From: an uncultured Planctomycetaceae bacterium
Lineage (GTDB): Bacteria; Planctomycetota; Planctomycetia; Planctomycetales; Planctomycetaceae
Length of the DNA stretch: 64,000 bases
Assembly (NCBI GenBank): GCA_943787265.1
Contig: CALSLT010000002.1
Span: 1-64,000 of the forward strand
Direction of reading: 5' to 3'
In this document: one piece after another, positions 45,413 through 55,393 of the stretch
Numbering within the stretch: the stretch's first letter is position 1
Layout of the letters: every line of letters begins with the position of its first letter
Notes under the pieces: generated by a model
Told to the model about the DNA's origin: nothing
The model's input: the letters and a program-made list of their open reading frames with translations, nothing else
Databases searched by the model: none
Position numbers and translations under genes: made by a program

Positions 45413-48400
45413 TTGGAAACCTGCGTGCTTTCGCAACTCCGACAACATCATGATTCGCAGATCAGTCGGCCAGTTCCGTGGGCGATGCAGTACTCATTGC
45501 CGTTGCTGCTCGCGGGAGTGATGTTTGGAAGCCTGCCGGCTGTTGCCTTCAGCCAGGTTGAGCCCGCATTTCAGCCAGACGGTGCTCCCGGAGAAAACCT
45601 GGCTCCTGGGGCTGTCGGAGAACCGTTTGCTCAGGCGGCGACCGAAGAAGCGGATGTTGCAGCTGAAGAAGAAGTGGCGGCAGAAGAAGCAGACGATACG
45701 ACGCCCCCGGAAGATGCCGACGATCCGCGGTCGCAGCGGAATCTCGACAACATTGATTTTCGTGCTCCCATCATTCGGTCGAAGCAAGCGGCCTGGCAGA
45801 AGATCGAACACGCGGCCGAGGGGCGAGGCTGGGACGAAGTGCTGCAGCGACTCGATCGTTTTATCGGGTCTGTCGATAGTCCGGCGTCTGAGGATTACGT
45901 CATCCGTCACAAAGATGGCAGCTTGAAATCGGCGAGACTCAGCATTGCCAGGTTACTAGGCAGCTTGCCACAAAACCGGCGCGTTGCTCGGGCACGAGCC
46001 GAGTCAACGCTGGCAAAGACTCTGCTGGATCAGGCCGTCCAGGAAAACAGTCTACGACAACTGAGCAACGTCGCGGTTCGGTTCTTCGGAACGTCGGTGG
46101 GGTATCTGGCCGCCGATCAACTGGCTGCACAGCTCGTTGACCGAGGGGAATTTGCCCTCGCCGCCAGTTGGTTGAATCTTCTCCAGAATTCTGACGCGTC
46201 GCTGGTGCAGTCTTCCGCCTGGCAGAAGAAAGCGAGTTTGATTCATGACCTCACCAGCCAGCCAAAAGAACCGGCGACGTTGACCGATACGATTCAGAGT
46301 CTTCGCACACAATTCGTCAGCGCAGAACCTTCTGCACTTTCGCAATGGCCCGTCCCCGGCGGCAACTCAAGGCGACATGCCGAACCGTTAGCGGCAAGTC
46401 GGCCCGTCATGATCCGTCGGTGGGAGTTTCCAACGACTTCTCACCCTGGTCTCAGGTCCACAATCGAACGGCTCGTTACTGATCTGACTTACCGTTCTGT
46501 TCCGACGACGCCCGCGGCAGCTCCGATCTTTGTCAACGGTCATCTGATTTGTCGGACGTTCAGAGGTATCGAGGTGCTTGACGTCGAGTCCGGGAAGCAT
46601 CTTTGGACCACGGCCGAATCTGCTTCGGTTGAGCGGTTGCTTGGATCCGCATCGCCGAGCGCAAGCAGCGTTGCGGACCTGATGCCGAACATGACTCCGT
46701 TGCTTTCTGCCTCGGCCGCTGTGGATCGAACCGGCGGTCCCATTGGGCAGTTTCTGTTTCAGAACGCGGCTCACGGCCTCATCAGCAGCGACGGCAAAAG
46801 TGTCTATTTCCTGGAAGACGATCCGGTTTTCACACTCGGCCGAACGAGCATTCGCCGAGTGAATGGTGGGAATGCTTCGCCGCGACCGGACTCGACTACT
46901 TCCAATCGCCTGAAAGCCTTCGATCTTGAAACTGGCCAGCCTGCATGGCAGATCGGTGGCTCCGAGACAAATGAGCGGCACGCTCCGGACCTGGCTGGCT
47001 GGTTTTTTCTGGGGGCTCCCTTACCCGACCGAGGCGACTTGTTCATCGTCGGACAAAAGGAAAACGTGATCAGACTGTTCTGCCTGGATCCTGGAACAGG
47101 TTCGGCAAAATGGTCGCAGCAGATCGCGTTTGCAGAAGAAGGTCTCGAAAGAAACTTGAATCGTCGGCTGTGGTCCGCCCAGCTTGCGACTGCTCACGGA
47201 ATCGTCGTTTGCCCCACGACGGTTGGCTGGCTGGTTGGCGTTGACCGATCAACAGGCACGATCGTCTGGTCGCATCGATATTCGGAGCGGCGGCCGACGG
47301 GGATGATCGGAAGTCCGCGACTGTTTCGAGGAAACCGAGGTGGCATCAAACTGGCCAATGAATCAATTGGCAACGCGTGGGTTCCATCCGCCCCGATCGT
47401 CATGGGCGATCGAGTCGTCTTTGCACCGTCCGAGCCTCGCGACGAATCCGACAGCACAACTCGCTTCCTGGATTGTGTCAACATTTTCACTGGCGAGCGA
47501 ATCTGGTCACTGCCGCGCGAGCAGGCTCTGGCCGTTACTGGGACCGCTCACGGCCAGACGATCGTTACGTGGCCGAATTCGATCGTGATTCTTCAGCCCG
47601 ATGGAGAAACTCGAGCGGAGGTCGAATTTGATTCGGAAGACGGACTGCCGTGTGGCCGCGGCGTTGCCGCTAATGGCTCGTTCTGGTTGCCTTTGCAGAA
47701 GAACGTTCTGCTGCGTTTTGACATCGAACAAGCCAGCCTTGCCGAGCGGATCGAAGTCGCAGCCGGATACCCAGCGCTGGGGAATCTTGCCTTTTATGAG
47801 GGGCTGCTGATCTCACACGCCCCGGAAGGCATCACCGCCTGGGAATTGGAAGAAAGTCTCAGTTCCCGCCTGGCAATGTTTCGCTCAACGGGTGACACCA
47901 CCACGGCAGACATCCTGCAGGCTCAGGTGGCGTTGTCGCGAAAAGATTTCTCTGCGGCCATCGACATTCTTCTTCCGAGACTATCAACGGATCCGGACAC
48001 AATTCTGCACGAGTCGATTCTTCGACTATTGATGCAGGCCGCGTCGGGGCAGGTTGAATCGAAACCGCAAGAGTCTCTCGCATTCCTCGCGCAAGTCCAG
48101 CCGCTGTTCGAAGCCGCGGGAGTTGAAGGGGCAGAGTTCGAACGTCGGCGTCGTCAGCTTGAAGTCGAAGCTCTTATCGAAACGGATCGTCTCGAAGCGG
48201 CCTTCGGAAAACTGCTGGATTTGGTAGTGATGGCCCACGCAGGAAACGTCAAACGTGTCGACGATCCACGAATCAGCGTGTCGACGGATGCCTGGCTGGC
48301 TCGACGGTTGGAGATGGTGTGGGAGCTGATGCCACCGGAAGCTCGAACCAGGAATTCACCAAGAGTCGCGAGTCTCATTGAAAAGCCAGGCAACTCCGAT

Positions 48401-50176
48401 GCTACAGAATTGTCGTCGGAGCGAGCGGTAACACTCTTCGGGTTTCACCCGGCAACGCGAAAGCTTGTTGCGAAGCTGGCGGGTGAGGCGATTGCTGAAC
48501 GCCGTCTGGCGGACGCAGAGCATTGGCTCCAGCAGATCGCCGAGACTTCGCCGCAGAGTCAGATAGCCGAAGCACTGATCCAAAGGCTGCAACTCCGGTC
48601 GGACCTTGGCATCGTTGACACGGAAACTCGTCAACTCGCTAATCGGCTTCAGCAGGACTTCTCATCAACACAGCTACCCGACGGAACGGCCCCTTCGGTC
48701 AAACTGAAACCACTACTGGCAATGCTCGACAGGCCACAGCAAGCCGAGTCTTCAGATTGGGGAACGTTCAATCTGGTCGGCACACGAACGGCGCCGTCGC
48801 AACAAAACCGCAAGAGTCCGAGACTGATCGCAGACCGTCCTTCAAGTAGATTTCGAGTGACCACCCGCGCCTCCGGTACTGGATCAAATCGCCTGAGTTT
48901 CTTTGAGCGAGGAACTGGCGAGTTGTTCTGGACAGTTTCATTGCGATCAACCAATAGCCCCGGCATCCCGAGCGATCAACGGCTGGCCGTGTACGAGGCG
49001 GGGCCGCTTTACGCCGTCCTCAGCAACAGCGTTTTGAATATTCTGTCGCTTGCTGAACGGCGAGTTCTATGGACTCAGCCCGTTGAAAATCTCGACAACG
49101 CACGACGCATCCCGACGAAACGCGGGCAGCCCCTGGAAGACATCAACGAGTGGATGCTGCGACGCCGTGCCGGATCGATGGACGCCGTTCCAGTCTTTAA
49201 TTCGAACTATCTTTGCAGTCGAGCGTCGCGATCATTGTCGGTTTTCGATTCTCGGACCGGCAAACTTCGATGGCGGCTTGAGCCACTTGAAAGAAGCGTG
49301 CGGATCGTTGGAACTCGGAACGCCGTATTTCTGACAAGACCTGATGGGACGTTCTCAGCGGCTCACGACGCGCTCGATGGAAAACTGCTTGCCGCCGAGC
49401 AATTCGGGCTGGAAGAGGCGGAGTCAGCGATCGTCGTCAAGGTCGACGAACACTCGATTGTCACGATGACGAAATCTACACCGGACGAAGACACCGACAA
49501 GAACGCCCTTGTTCCCGTTCCGGTCATCATCATGCGTTCGGTTGATCCCGAAACAAAAAGAGAATTGTGGAGTCATGAATTCTCGGCAAAGTGCAAAGCC
49601 CGCATGATTTCGAACGACAAACTGGCAATCCTCGCCCGTTTCGGCCGCATCAAACTGTTGGATTTTCGAACTGGCGCTCTGACAGAGTTTGAAAAGATCC
49701 CACCGCAAGTCAGACGTGGCACCCCTCCCCCTGAGTTTACGATTCTTTCAGACGGAAGAAACTTATTCGTCGTGCTGACGCTTGGTAAATCAGGAAACAG
49801 CAACCGACCAGGTGTGCCGAGTGTGCGTCTGAACGGGTATGTGTTCGCCTTTGACATCGAGACGGGGACGCTCCTGTGGCCGAAAGAAAATCCCAGTCAA
49901 CATTTCATTGCGGATCAGCACCTCATAACTGAGCGGTTGGATCAGATTCCGTTTCTGATTACGACCAGCCATCGCCGTGATTTTCTTCGCCAGCCTAACG
50001 AACTTCGCCGGATCCTGGTTCTTGATAAGCAGAGTGGGAAAGTCCTGCTCGATACAAAGGACGAACCTGGTGACTCGGCGTTTCATTCGATGTTAATCGA
50101 CACGGAAAACCGCCACGTGGACCTGCTTTCAAATGCCGAACGTCTTCGACTGCAGGCCGTTCCCGTGTCAAAGTGA
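45413..50176 (+). CDS. Giant exported PQQ-like (BamB-type) beta-propeller protein with TPR-like centre
   Basis: Open from TTG 45413 (1587 residues). ATG 45485 directly precedes a good signal peptide (MQYSLPLLLAGVMFGSLPAV) and is my preferred start, though no strong ribosome-binding site is visible. After an acidic stretch (EEADVAAEEEVAAEE) and helical repeats, a PQQ-type propeller spans about 330-800 (GIEVLDVESGKHLWT, LVGVDRSTGTIVWSHRYS, DCVNIFTGERIWS). A TPR-like helical part covers about 800-1080. A second propeller covers about 1115-1580 (LSFFERGTGELFW, LSVFDSRTGKLRW, LVLDKQSGKVLLD). Such proteins act as envelope scaffolds; no catalytic site is seen. Confidence 0.83.
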   Translation: METCVLSQLRQHHDSQISRPVPWAMQYSLPLLLAGVMFGSLPAVAFSQVEPAFQPDGAPGENLAPGAVGEPFAQAATEEADVAAEEEVAAEEADDTTPPEDADDPRSQRNLDNIDFRAPIIRSKQAAWQKIEHAAEGRGWDEVLQRLDRFIGSVDSPASEDYVIRHKDGSLKSARLSIARLLGSLPQNRRVARARAESTLAKTLLDQAVQENSLRQLSNVAVRFFGTSVGYLAADQLAAQLVDRGEFALAASWLNLLQNSDASLVQSSAWQKKASLIHDLTSQPKEPATLTDTIQSLRTQFVSAEPSALSQWPVPGGNSRRHAEPLAASRPVMIRRWEFPTTSHPGLRSTIERLVTDLTYRSVPTTPAAAPIFVNGHLICRTFRGIEVLDVESGKHLWTTAESASVERLLGSASPSASSVADLMPNMTPLLSASAAVDRTGGPIGQFLFQNAAHGLISSDGKSVYFLEDDPVFTLGRTSIRRVNGGNASPRPDSTTSNRLKAFDLETGQPAWQIGGSETNERHAPDLAGWFFLGAPLPDRGDLFIVGQKENVIRLFCLDPGTGSAKWSQQIAFAEEGLERNLNRRLWSAQLATAHGIVVCPTTVGWLVGVDRSTGTIVWSHRYSERRPTGMIGSPRLFRGNRGGIKLANESIGNAWVPSAPIVMGDRVVFAPSEPRDESDSTTRFLDCVNIFTGERIWSLPREQALAVTGTAHGQTIVTWPNSIVILQPDGETRAEVEFDSEDGLPCGRGVAANGSFWLPLQKNVLLRFDIEQASLAERIEVAAGYPALGNLAFYEGLLISHAPEGITAWELEESLSSRLAMFRSTGDTTTADILQAQVALSRKDFSAAIDILLPRLSTDPDTILHESILRLLMQAASGQVESKPQESLAFLAQVQPLFEAAGVEGAEFERRRRQLEVEALIETDRLEAAFGKLLDLVVMAHAGNVKRVDDPRISVSTDAWLARRLEMVWELMPPEARTRNSPRVASLIEKPGNSDATELSSERAVTLFGFHPATRKLVAKLAGEAIAERRLADAEHWLQQIAETSPQSQIAEALIQRLQLRSDLGIVDTETRQLANRLQQDFSSTQLPDGTAPSVKLKPLLAMLDRPQQAESSDWGTFNLVGTRTAPSQQNRKSPRLIADRPSSRFRVTTRASGTGSNRLSFFERGTGELFWTVSLRSTNSPGIPSDQRLAVYEAGPLYAVLSNSVLNILSLAERRVLWTQPVENLDNARRIPTKRGQPLEDINEWMLRRRAGSMDAVPVFNSNYLCSRASRSLSVFDSRTGKLRWRLEPLERSVRIVGTRNAVFLTRPDGTFSAAHDALDGKLLAAEQFGLEEAESAIVVKVDEHSIVTMTKSTPDEDTDKNALVPVPVIIMRSVDPETKRELWSHEFSAKCKARMISNDKLAILARFGRIKLLDFRTGALTEFEKIPPQVRRGTPPPEFTILSDGRNLFVVLTLGKSGNSNRPGVPSVRLNGYVFAFDIETGTLLWPKENPSQHFIADQHLITERLDQIPFLITTSHRRDFLRQPNELRRILVLDKQSGKVLLDTKDEPGDSAFHSMLIDTENRHVDLLSNAERLRLQAVPVSK

Positions 50177-50408
50177 CTCGCAAACTCGGCATGCGGCGTA
50201 AGAGGGTTTGCAAAACCTGCACCTCGCGCAGAATTACGTGTCCGCAGCGATTTTCATCCGGCGGTTAGCCTCGGAGCAGCATGTGTCAGGTGCGAAAATC
50301 TCGACGAACTGCGAGGATTCTCTGTCTACTAACGATCCGAATTGCGGAATCTCTGGTTGATGACTTAGTCCAACCAGCAATCCGCCACTCGAACATAGAG
50401 AATCACCT

Positions 50409-51452
50409 GTGTCTGACACTCCGGCCGTTTCGGTCATCGATCTCAAGAAAACTTATCGCAGTGGGCTGTTCCGTCGCCGAAAGGTCGAAGCGCTGCAGGG
50501 CGTTTCGTTTGACGTCCGACCGGGAGAAATTTTCGGGCTGCTTGGTCCCAACGGAGCCGGCAAGACAACGCTGATCAAAGTCTTGCTGGGACTTGTTAAG
50601 CGATCTGCCGGCAAGGCGAACGTGCTTGACTTACCAGCCGGTGATCGCCGAGGCCGGATGCGCATCGGCTATTTGCCCGAGAACCATCGAATTCCCAGGC
50701 ACCTCACCGGTAACACGGCTCTCGAATATTACGGCCAGCTCAGCCACATGCCGCTGAGCGAAATTCGATCCAAACGCGGCGAACTGCTCGATTCGGTTGG
50801 GCTCGGGAAGTGGGGCACGGCGACGGTCGCCAGCTACTCGAAAGGGATGCTGCAAAGGCTCGGTCTCGCCCAGGCCATGCTGCATGATCCGGAATTACTG
50901 ATTCTCGACGAGCCGACTGACGGAGTCGATCCCGTCGGCCGCGCTGGCATCCGCGACACGCTGTTCTGGCTGAAAGATCGCGGCAAGACCGTCTTCCTGA
51001 ACAGCCATTTGTTACAAGAGTTGGAACTTGTTTGCGACCGCGTCGCGATTCTTCAGAAAGGTCTCTTGAGACACGTTGGCCCGATTCAGGAATTGACTCA
51101 GGCCGCCTCGCCGGGTGTGACATTTCGACTGACCAGCGACCAGGAAAATCTCCAGGACGCGCTGCACGTACTGGATAGCGCAGAAATCTCCTGGCGACCG
51201 ATTGAGAATCAGGGACAGCCGACTGTGATTCTTGAATCCTCTGACCAGCCGACGATCGACCACGTAGTCGACACTTTCCGAAAGGCAAACGTCAGCATCT
51301 CCGCGATCATTCGCAAACAACTGACGCTTGAAGAGGCGTTTCTGCAATTGGTCGATCGCGACTCCGACGAAATCGACGACGTTCGACGTGCACAGTCTGA
51401 AGGAGCTGTTCCAACAGAGTCCGAAAAGACGACGGAAGGAGGCAACTCATGA
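50409..51452 (+). CDS. ABC transporter ATP-binding protein
   Basis: 347 residues from GTG 50409. Walker A GPNGAGKTTLIK (about 50-61), ABC signature in YSKGMLQRLGLAQAML (the SKGMQQR-type variant common in ABC-2 exporters), Walker B LLILDEPTDGVD, and H-loop FLNSHLLQELE. The C-terminal ~110 residues form a regulatory tail. The stop overlaps the permease start (ATGA 51449-51452), so the two form one transporter. It resembles ABC-2-type systems for export or membrane-associated functions (YhcG/NatA style). The substrate is unknown. Confidence 0.93.
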   Translation: MSDTPAVSVIDLKKTYRSGLFRRRKVEALQGVSFDVRPGEIFGLLGPNGAGKTTLIKVLLGLVKRSAGKANVLDLPAGDRRGRMRIGYLPENHRIPRHLTGNTALEYYGQLSHMPLSEIRSKRGELLDSVGLGKWGTATVASYSKGMLQRLGLAQAMLHDPELLILDEPTDGVDPVGRAGIRDTLFWLKDRGKTVFLNSHLLQELELVCDRVAILQKGLLRHVGPIQELTQAASPGVTFRLTSDQENLQDALHVLDSAEISWRPIENQGQPTVILESSDQPTIDHVVDTFRKANVSISAIIRKQLTLEEAFLQLVDRDSDEIDDVRRAQSEGAVPTESEKTTEGGNS

Positions 51453-53737
51453 GGCCTTACCTTGCCGTCATCCGTGATTCCTTCCGCGAAGCATTCGCCA
51501 CACGCGTGCTGTGGATCATGCTGATTCTGATCGGCGTGCTGCTCGGTCTGCTGGCGCCGCTGGGGTTTGAACGAGCACTCTCGGTGTCGCTGCAATTCAG
51601 CGATTTCCAGAACCCCCAAGCGTTCATCAAGGAGCTCCGCGATAACCGCAACTCGTCCGAAACAACTGCTGGCTACGTGTGGAGTCGACTGTCCGATGAT
51701 TTCAAGCAGGAAGTCAAAGATGTCACACCGGACACCGATCGCCGCCGACGAATGGGTGTTCTTGGTCGAGCACGCAACGAGATCAACCGTCTGTTCGGCG
51801 AGCCAGACTTTTACGACAAAAAAGTCTGGGCAGACACGCGACTCGGCTCAGAAGCCAATGAACTACTGGATCGCGGCTTGACTTCACTGAGCGAAGAAGA
51901 GCGCCGTCGCTTCAACCGCCTGGCTTTCGAAGCCGCGTTTCCGTCACACATCGAAGCGTCTGGCCGCGACGCAATTCAGTTCGTTTATCTTTGGTATCCG
52001 CTCGGCGATGAACTGCCGATTCAGGAGACGCAGCTTCAGCAGATTGGCGAGCAGGTTCTGTCGTTCCTGGTCAGCCGACTGGTTGGCAATATTGGAGTTT
52101 TCATCGCTCTGTTAGTGACGGCGTCCATCGTGCCGCAAACGCTCGATTCCGGCGCGATTGATCTGCTGCTCAGCAAGCCCGTATCCAGGCCGCTGCTTTT
52201 CCTCAGCAAGTTCTTCGGAGGCTGCACGTTCATTCTGCTGAATGCGACCTTCCTGATTGCAGGGTTGTGGGCAATTGTTGGGTGGCGGTTCGGAATCTGG
52301 AGCGACGGATTGCTGTGGACGATTCCGGTTTTCGTTTTTGTCTTTGCGATTTACTACTCAGTGTCGACTCTGGCCGCCGTAATCTGGCGGAACGCCGTTG
52401 TGTCGATTGTTGTCTCCATCCTGTTCTGGGCCGTCTGCTTCGCCGTCGGGCTTGCCAAGTCATCGCTCGACAATTGGTTTCTCGACAGTCGCCGAACGGC
52501 CAACATTATCCCGGCTGGTGAGACGCTGATCAGACTGACTCAAACGGGCAGCGGCTACGAGTGGGACGACGAGAACCGCGAATGGCGTGAACTCTTTGAA
52601 CAACGCCGGCGCGGTGGACCTCCCGGTGCAGGACGGCAAGCTGCCTGGCTCGGTGCGTATTACGACGCGACAAACGAGCGGCTCGTCGGGATTCGTTCTG
52701 GTGGAGGTTCTCGCTGGTTCCGGGGCTCGTCCAAGCTAGCCATCGCCACGCAGGACGACGACTGGAAGCCTCGGGAAAGCATCGAAACTCCCAGCGGCGT
52801 CCGAGAACTCTTGCCAACACGTAACGGCGACATACTCGTTGCCGGAACGGATGGGCTCTACCGTCTCGAAGGAGAAGCCATCGGACCGGCTGACGCGTTC
52901 AAGCTGTTTGGCATGTCCTTGCCCGGTCTTGGTGAAAGCGCTGAATTCGTACGAGTCGACGATCAGTCTCTTGAGTGGAAGCGTCCATTTGCCGCCGCAA
53001 TCGACGCGGTCTCCGGTCGGGTTGTTGTCAACGTCGGAGACACTCGGGCAATTCTGAAGGAAACCGACGGTCGTTACGTTGTTGAGAGTTCGTACCAGCA
53101 CGAGTCGACCGATGAGGTTCTCTTAGGTTTTTTGGGCGATACGTATCTAACGGCGAACCAGAACGGTCTGATTCACATTTTCAATTCCAACGGGAAGGGA
53201 CTTTGGGATTTACAAAGTCCATTTGGAAACAACGAACCTCGGCAGATCGTTACATCGCCAGACGGCAAATGGGCGGCCGTGCTGTTTCATCATCGAAAAG
53301 TGTTTCTCTACTTCAACGATGGAGAGAAGACGGGACCGGAATTTTCGTCACTGATCGGCCAGGGCGACATCTCGGCCGTCGCTTTTGACGCTGATTCTTC
53401 ATTCCTCGCTGCTGATCGTTTCGGGCGGATTACCCGTTACGCGCCGGAAGAATCCTTCGCCATCAAAGAAACGATGGAGCCGCAGCCAGACTTCCTCGAA
53501 ACGCTTTACACACGATTCATCGACCCGGTTCACACAATCTTTCCGAAACCTGGCGAAATGGAAAACGTCGTCACGTGGCTGATGACCAAACAGCAAACAA
53601 TCGGCCCGGATGACACCGACGAACTTTCCGCCTCACGACAGGTGATCGATATCCAGGAACCGCTGTGGAGCAACCTCGCCTTCCTGGCAATCATGCTGAC
53701 CGTGACCAGCATCCTCATCACACGCCGCGACTTTTGA
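51449..53737 (+). CDS. ABC-2-type permease with a large soluble beta-propeller insert
   Basis: 762 residues. First helix (about 18-40, WIMLILIGVLLGLLAPLGF), a soluble helical part (about 45-205), then a cluster of helices (about 212-345: IGVFIALLVTASIV, GGCTFILLNATFLIAGLW, TIPVFVFVFAIYYSVSTLAAVIW, VVSIVVSILFWAVCFAVGLA). Between this cluster and a last helix (about 740-757, WSNLAFLAIMLTVTSILI) lies a ~370-residue soluble region. It has propeller-like repeats (NGDILVAGTDGLYRLEGE, DAVSGRVVVNVGDTRAI, TSPDGKWAAVLFHHRKVF, SAVAFDADSSFLAADRFGRI). Typical ABC-2 permeases of this class are 250-550 residues and lack such a domain. Confidence 0.85.
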   Translation: MRPYLAVIRDSFREAFATRVLWIMLILIGVLLGLLAPLGFERALSVSLQFSDFQNPQAFIKELRDNRNSSETTAGYVWSRLSDDFKQEVKDVTPDTDRRRRMGVLGRARNEINRLFGEPDFYDKKVWADTRLGSEANELLDRGLTSLSEEERRRFNRLAFEAAFPSHIEASGRDAIQFVYLWYPLGDELPIQETQLQQIGEQVLSFLVSRLVGNIGVFIALLVTASIVPQTLDSGAIDLLLSKPVSRPLLFLSKFFGGCTFILLNATFLIAGLWAIVGWRFGIWSDGLLWTIPVFVFVFAIYYSVSTLAAVIWRNAVVSIVVSILFWAVCFAVGLAKSSLDNWFLDSRRTANIIPAGETLIRLTQTGSGYEWDDENREWRELFEQRRRGGPPGAGRQAAWLGAYYDATNERLVGIRSGGGSRWFRGSSKLAIATQDDDWKPRESIETPSGVRELLPTRNGDILVAGTDGLYRLEGEAIGPADAFKLFGMSLPGLGESAEFVRVDDQSLEWKRPFAAAIDAVSGRVVVNVGDTRAILKETDGRYVVESSYQHESTDEVLLGFLGDTYLTANQNGLIHIFNSNGKGLWDLQSPFGNNEPRQIVTSPDGKWAAVLFHHRKVFLYFNDGEKTGPEFSSLIGQGDISAVAFDADSSFLAADRFGRITRYAPEESFAIKETMEPQPDFLETLYTRFIDPVHTIFPKPGEMENVVTWLMTKQQTIGPDDTDELSASRQVIDIQEPLWSNLAFLAIMLTVTSILITRRDF

Positions 53738-53772
53738 TGGCTGCATGAAACCATCGCTCAAGGAGAATCCTC

Positions 53773-54204
53773 ATGAGTGCCCGTCTCGAACATGCCAACC
53801 TGATCGTGCGTGACATCGATGTCACAATTCGTTTTCTGCAAACAGCATTTCCAGAGTTCGGCATCCGTGCTGACGAAATTGATCCCGACGGCACACGCTG
53901 GGTGCATATCGGAACTCATGAAACCTACATCGCGCTGAACGAGTCAACGGTCCGCCCGGCGGAACAGTGGAAGCCATACACGGGCGTACCGGGAGTCAAT
54001 CATCTCGCCTACGAAGTGGACGACGCTGATGCGCTGCGTGACCGCATGACGGCGGCGGGCTACGAAGAGTCAACACCGCCGAACAAACATCCCTGGCGAA
54101 AACGAGTCTACTTTCTTGATCCTGACGGTAACGATTGGGAATTCATCCAATACCTGACCAACGACCCCGAAAAACGCCACGATTACACGATCTCTCACAA
54201 ATGA
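53773..54204 (+). CDS. VOC/glyoxalase-family protein
   Basis: 143 residues, starting at ATG 53773 with AAGGAGA seven bases before. A two-module VOC fold: LEHANLIVRDIDVTIRFL (first ligand His at the start), WVHIGTHETYIALNE, GVNHLAYEVDDADALRDRM, and YFLDPDGNDWEFIQYL (last ligand Glu). The family includes glyoxalases, extradiol dioxygenases and antibiotic-binding proteins. The LDPDGNDWEF ending fits lactoylglutathione-lyase-like members. It lies 35 bases after the ABC permease, but a functional link is not evident. Confidence 0.87.
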   Translation: MSARLEHANLIVRDIDVTIRFLQTAFPEFGIRADEIDPDGTRWVHIGTHETYIALNESTVRPAEQWKPYTGVPGVNHLAYEVDDADALRDRMTAAGYEESTPPNKHPWRKRVYFLDPDGNDWEFIQYLTNDPEKRHDYTISHK

Positions 54205-54252
54205 CTGTCTCGCAGATCGCCTGATACAGAATTGGCATCGCTGGGAAACGAA

Positions 54253-55284
54253 ATGATTGATGAAGCAGCCGAAACAAATCCGACCGTGCCATTTTATGTG
54301 CAGGCCGCTAAGGCGAGCTGGATGGCGCCATTGGTTGGGATTGTCGTCTTCAACGTCGTAGGAAGAAGCGCAGAATCACTGGATGTGTCGTTTGTCATTG
54401 CATGTCTCGCGGGTGTCACTTATGTGGTCGGTCTTGTGTTTGCGGTTTGGGCGGTTGTTGGAGCCTTCCGGAAAGGACCGCTCAGGATATTGATCCCGGC
54501 GTCGATCGGCCTCTTGATCAACGGCTTGATCCTTTTTGCTTTCATCGGGACATTTGATGTCGCTCGGCAACTGGCCGAAGCTCGGCGATCGGAGCGTGAT
54601 CACGATTCATCACTCACAGGTGAGGAGTCCTGGGGCGGATTGAAGACGCATGTGGTCGGCACACCCGTGGCCGTCGCAGAAATGGCCGTCGTCCTGCTTC
54701 ATGGATACGGTGCTCCGGGAACTGATCTCGTCGCACTGGGAGAAGTAATAGATGCCCCGCCGAAAACCGCATTTCTGTTTCCCGAGGGGCCGGTTTCCCT
54801 CGAACAGGGTGGTCGTGCCTGGTACCACCCCAGCGGCGAGCATCTTGAAGAAACCAGAACACAAATCCGCCAACTCATTGCCGAAATATCTCGAAGCTCT
54901 CCTGATTGCGACATCGTTCTCGGCGGATTTTCGCAGGGCGCAATCCTCGCGAGTAACATGCTGACCGAGGCCGAGAACTCGCGGCTCAAAGGCGTCGTTC
55001 TTTATTCGCCCGCGTTCGACCTAAGCCATCCGCCGGCCGATAGCCAGCCTCTACCGAAGGTCCTGATTGCTCACGGTCGGTCAGACCGAGTCCTGCCGTT
55101 TTCTGAAAGCGAGAAGCTTCGAGCAGAACTGCAAACTCGCGGTTGCGAGATCACCTGGGTTCCCTTCGAAGCCGGACACACAATCTCAACGTCGGCAATC
55201 GCGGCCACTGGCGAGTTTCTAGGAAAACTCACGCAGCCATCCGAGTTTCTCTCCAAAGACGCTGTCGTTCCTGCGGACGAGTAG
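54253..55284 (+). CDS. Membrane-anchored alpha/beta-hydrolase (carboxylesterase/phospholipase-like)
   Basis: 343 residues from ATG 54253, preferred over an upstream TTG at 54232. The N-terminal ~110 residues carry three transmembrane segments (WMAPLVGIVVFNVV, VIACLAGVTYVVGLVFAVWAVV, ILIPASIGLLINGLILFAFI), like the DUF4190-type anchors. The C-terminal esterase has VVLLHGYGAPGTDLVAL (oxyanion), LGGFSQGAILAS (nucleophile Ser), LIAHGRSDRVLPFS (Asp) and FEAGHTIS (His). It resembles phospholipase/carboxylesterase of the YpfH/EstB class. The anchor places the enzyme at the membrane. Confidence 0.86.
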   Translation: MIDEAAETNPTVPFYVQAAKASWMAPLVGIVVFNVVGRSAESLDVSFVIACLAGVTYVVGLVFAVWAVVGAFRKGPLRILIPASIGLLINGLILFAFIGTFDVARQLAEARRSERDHDSSLTGEESWGGLKTHVVGTPVAVAEMAVVLLHGYGAPGTDLVALGEVIDAPPKTAFLFPEGPVSLEQGGRAWYHPSGEHLEETRTQIRQLIAEISRSSPDCDIVLGGFSQGAILASNMLTEAENSRLKGVVLYSPAFDLSHPPADSQPLPKVLIAHGRSDRVLPFSESEKLRAELQTRGCEITWVPFEAGHTISTSAIAATGEFLGKLTQPSEFLSKDAVVPADE

Positions 55285-55393
55285 CTGATCGTTCGCGACA
55301 ACGATCACTCGTTCCGGAACTTGAAGATTGCAGGTATGATCTCCCCCGCGAGTCCTGTTTGCTATTCGGCATCTGAAGACGACGGGGGCTGAT

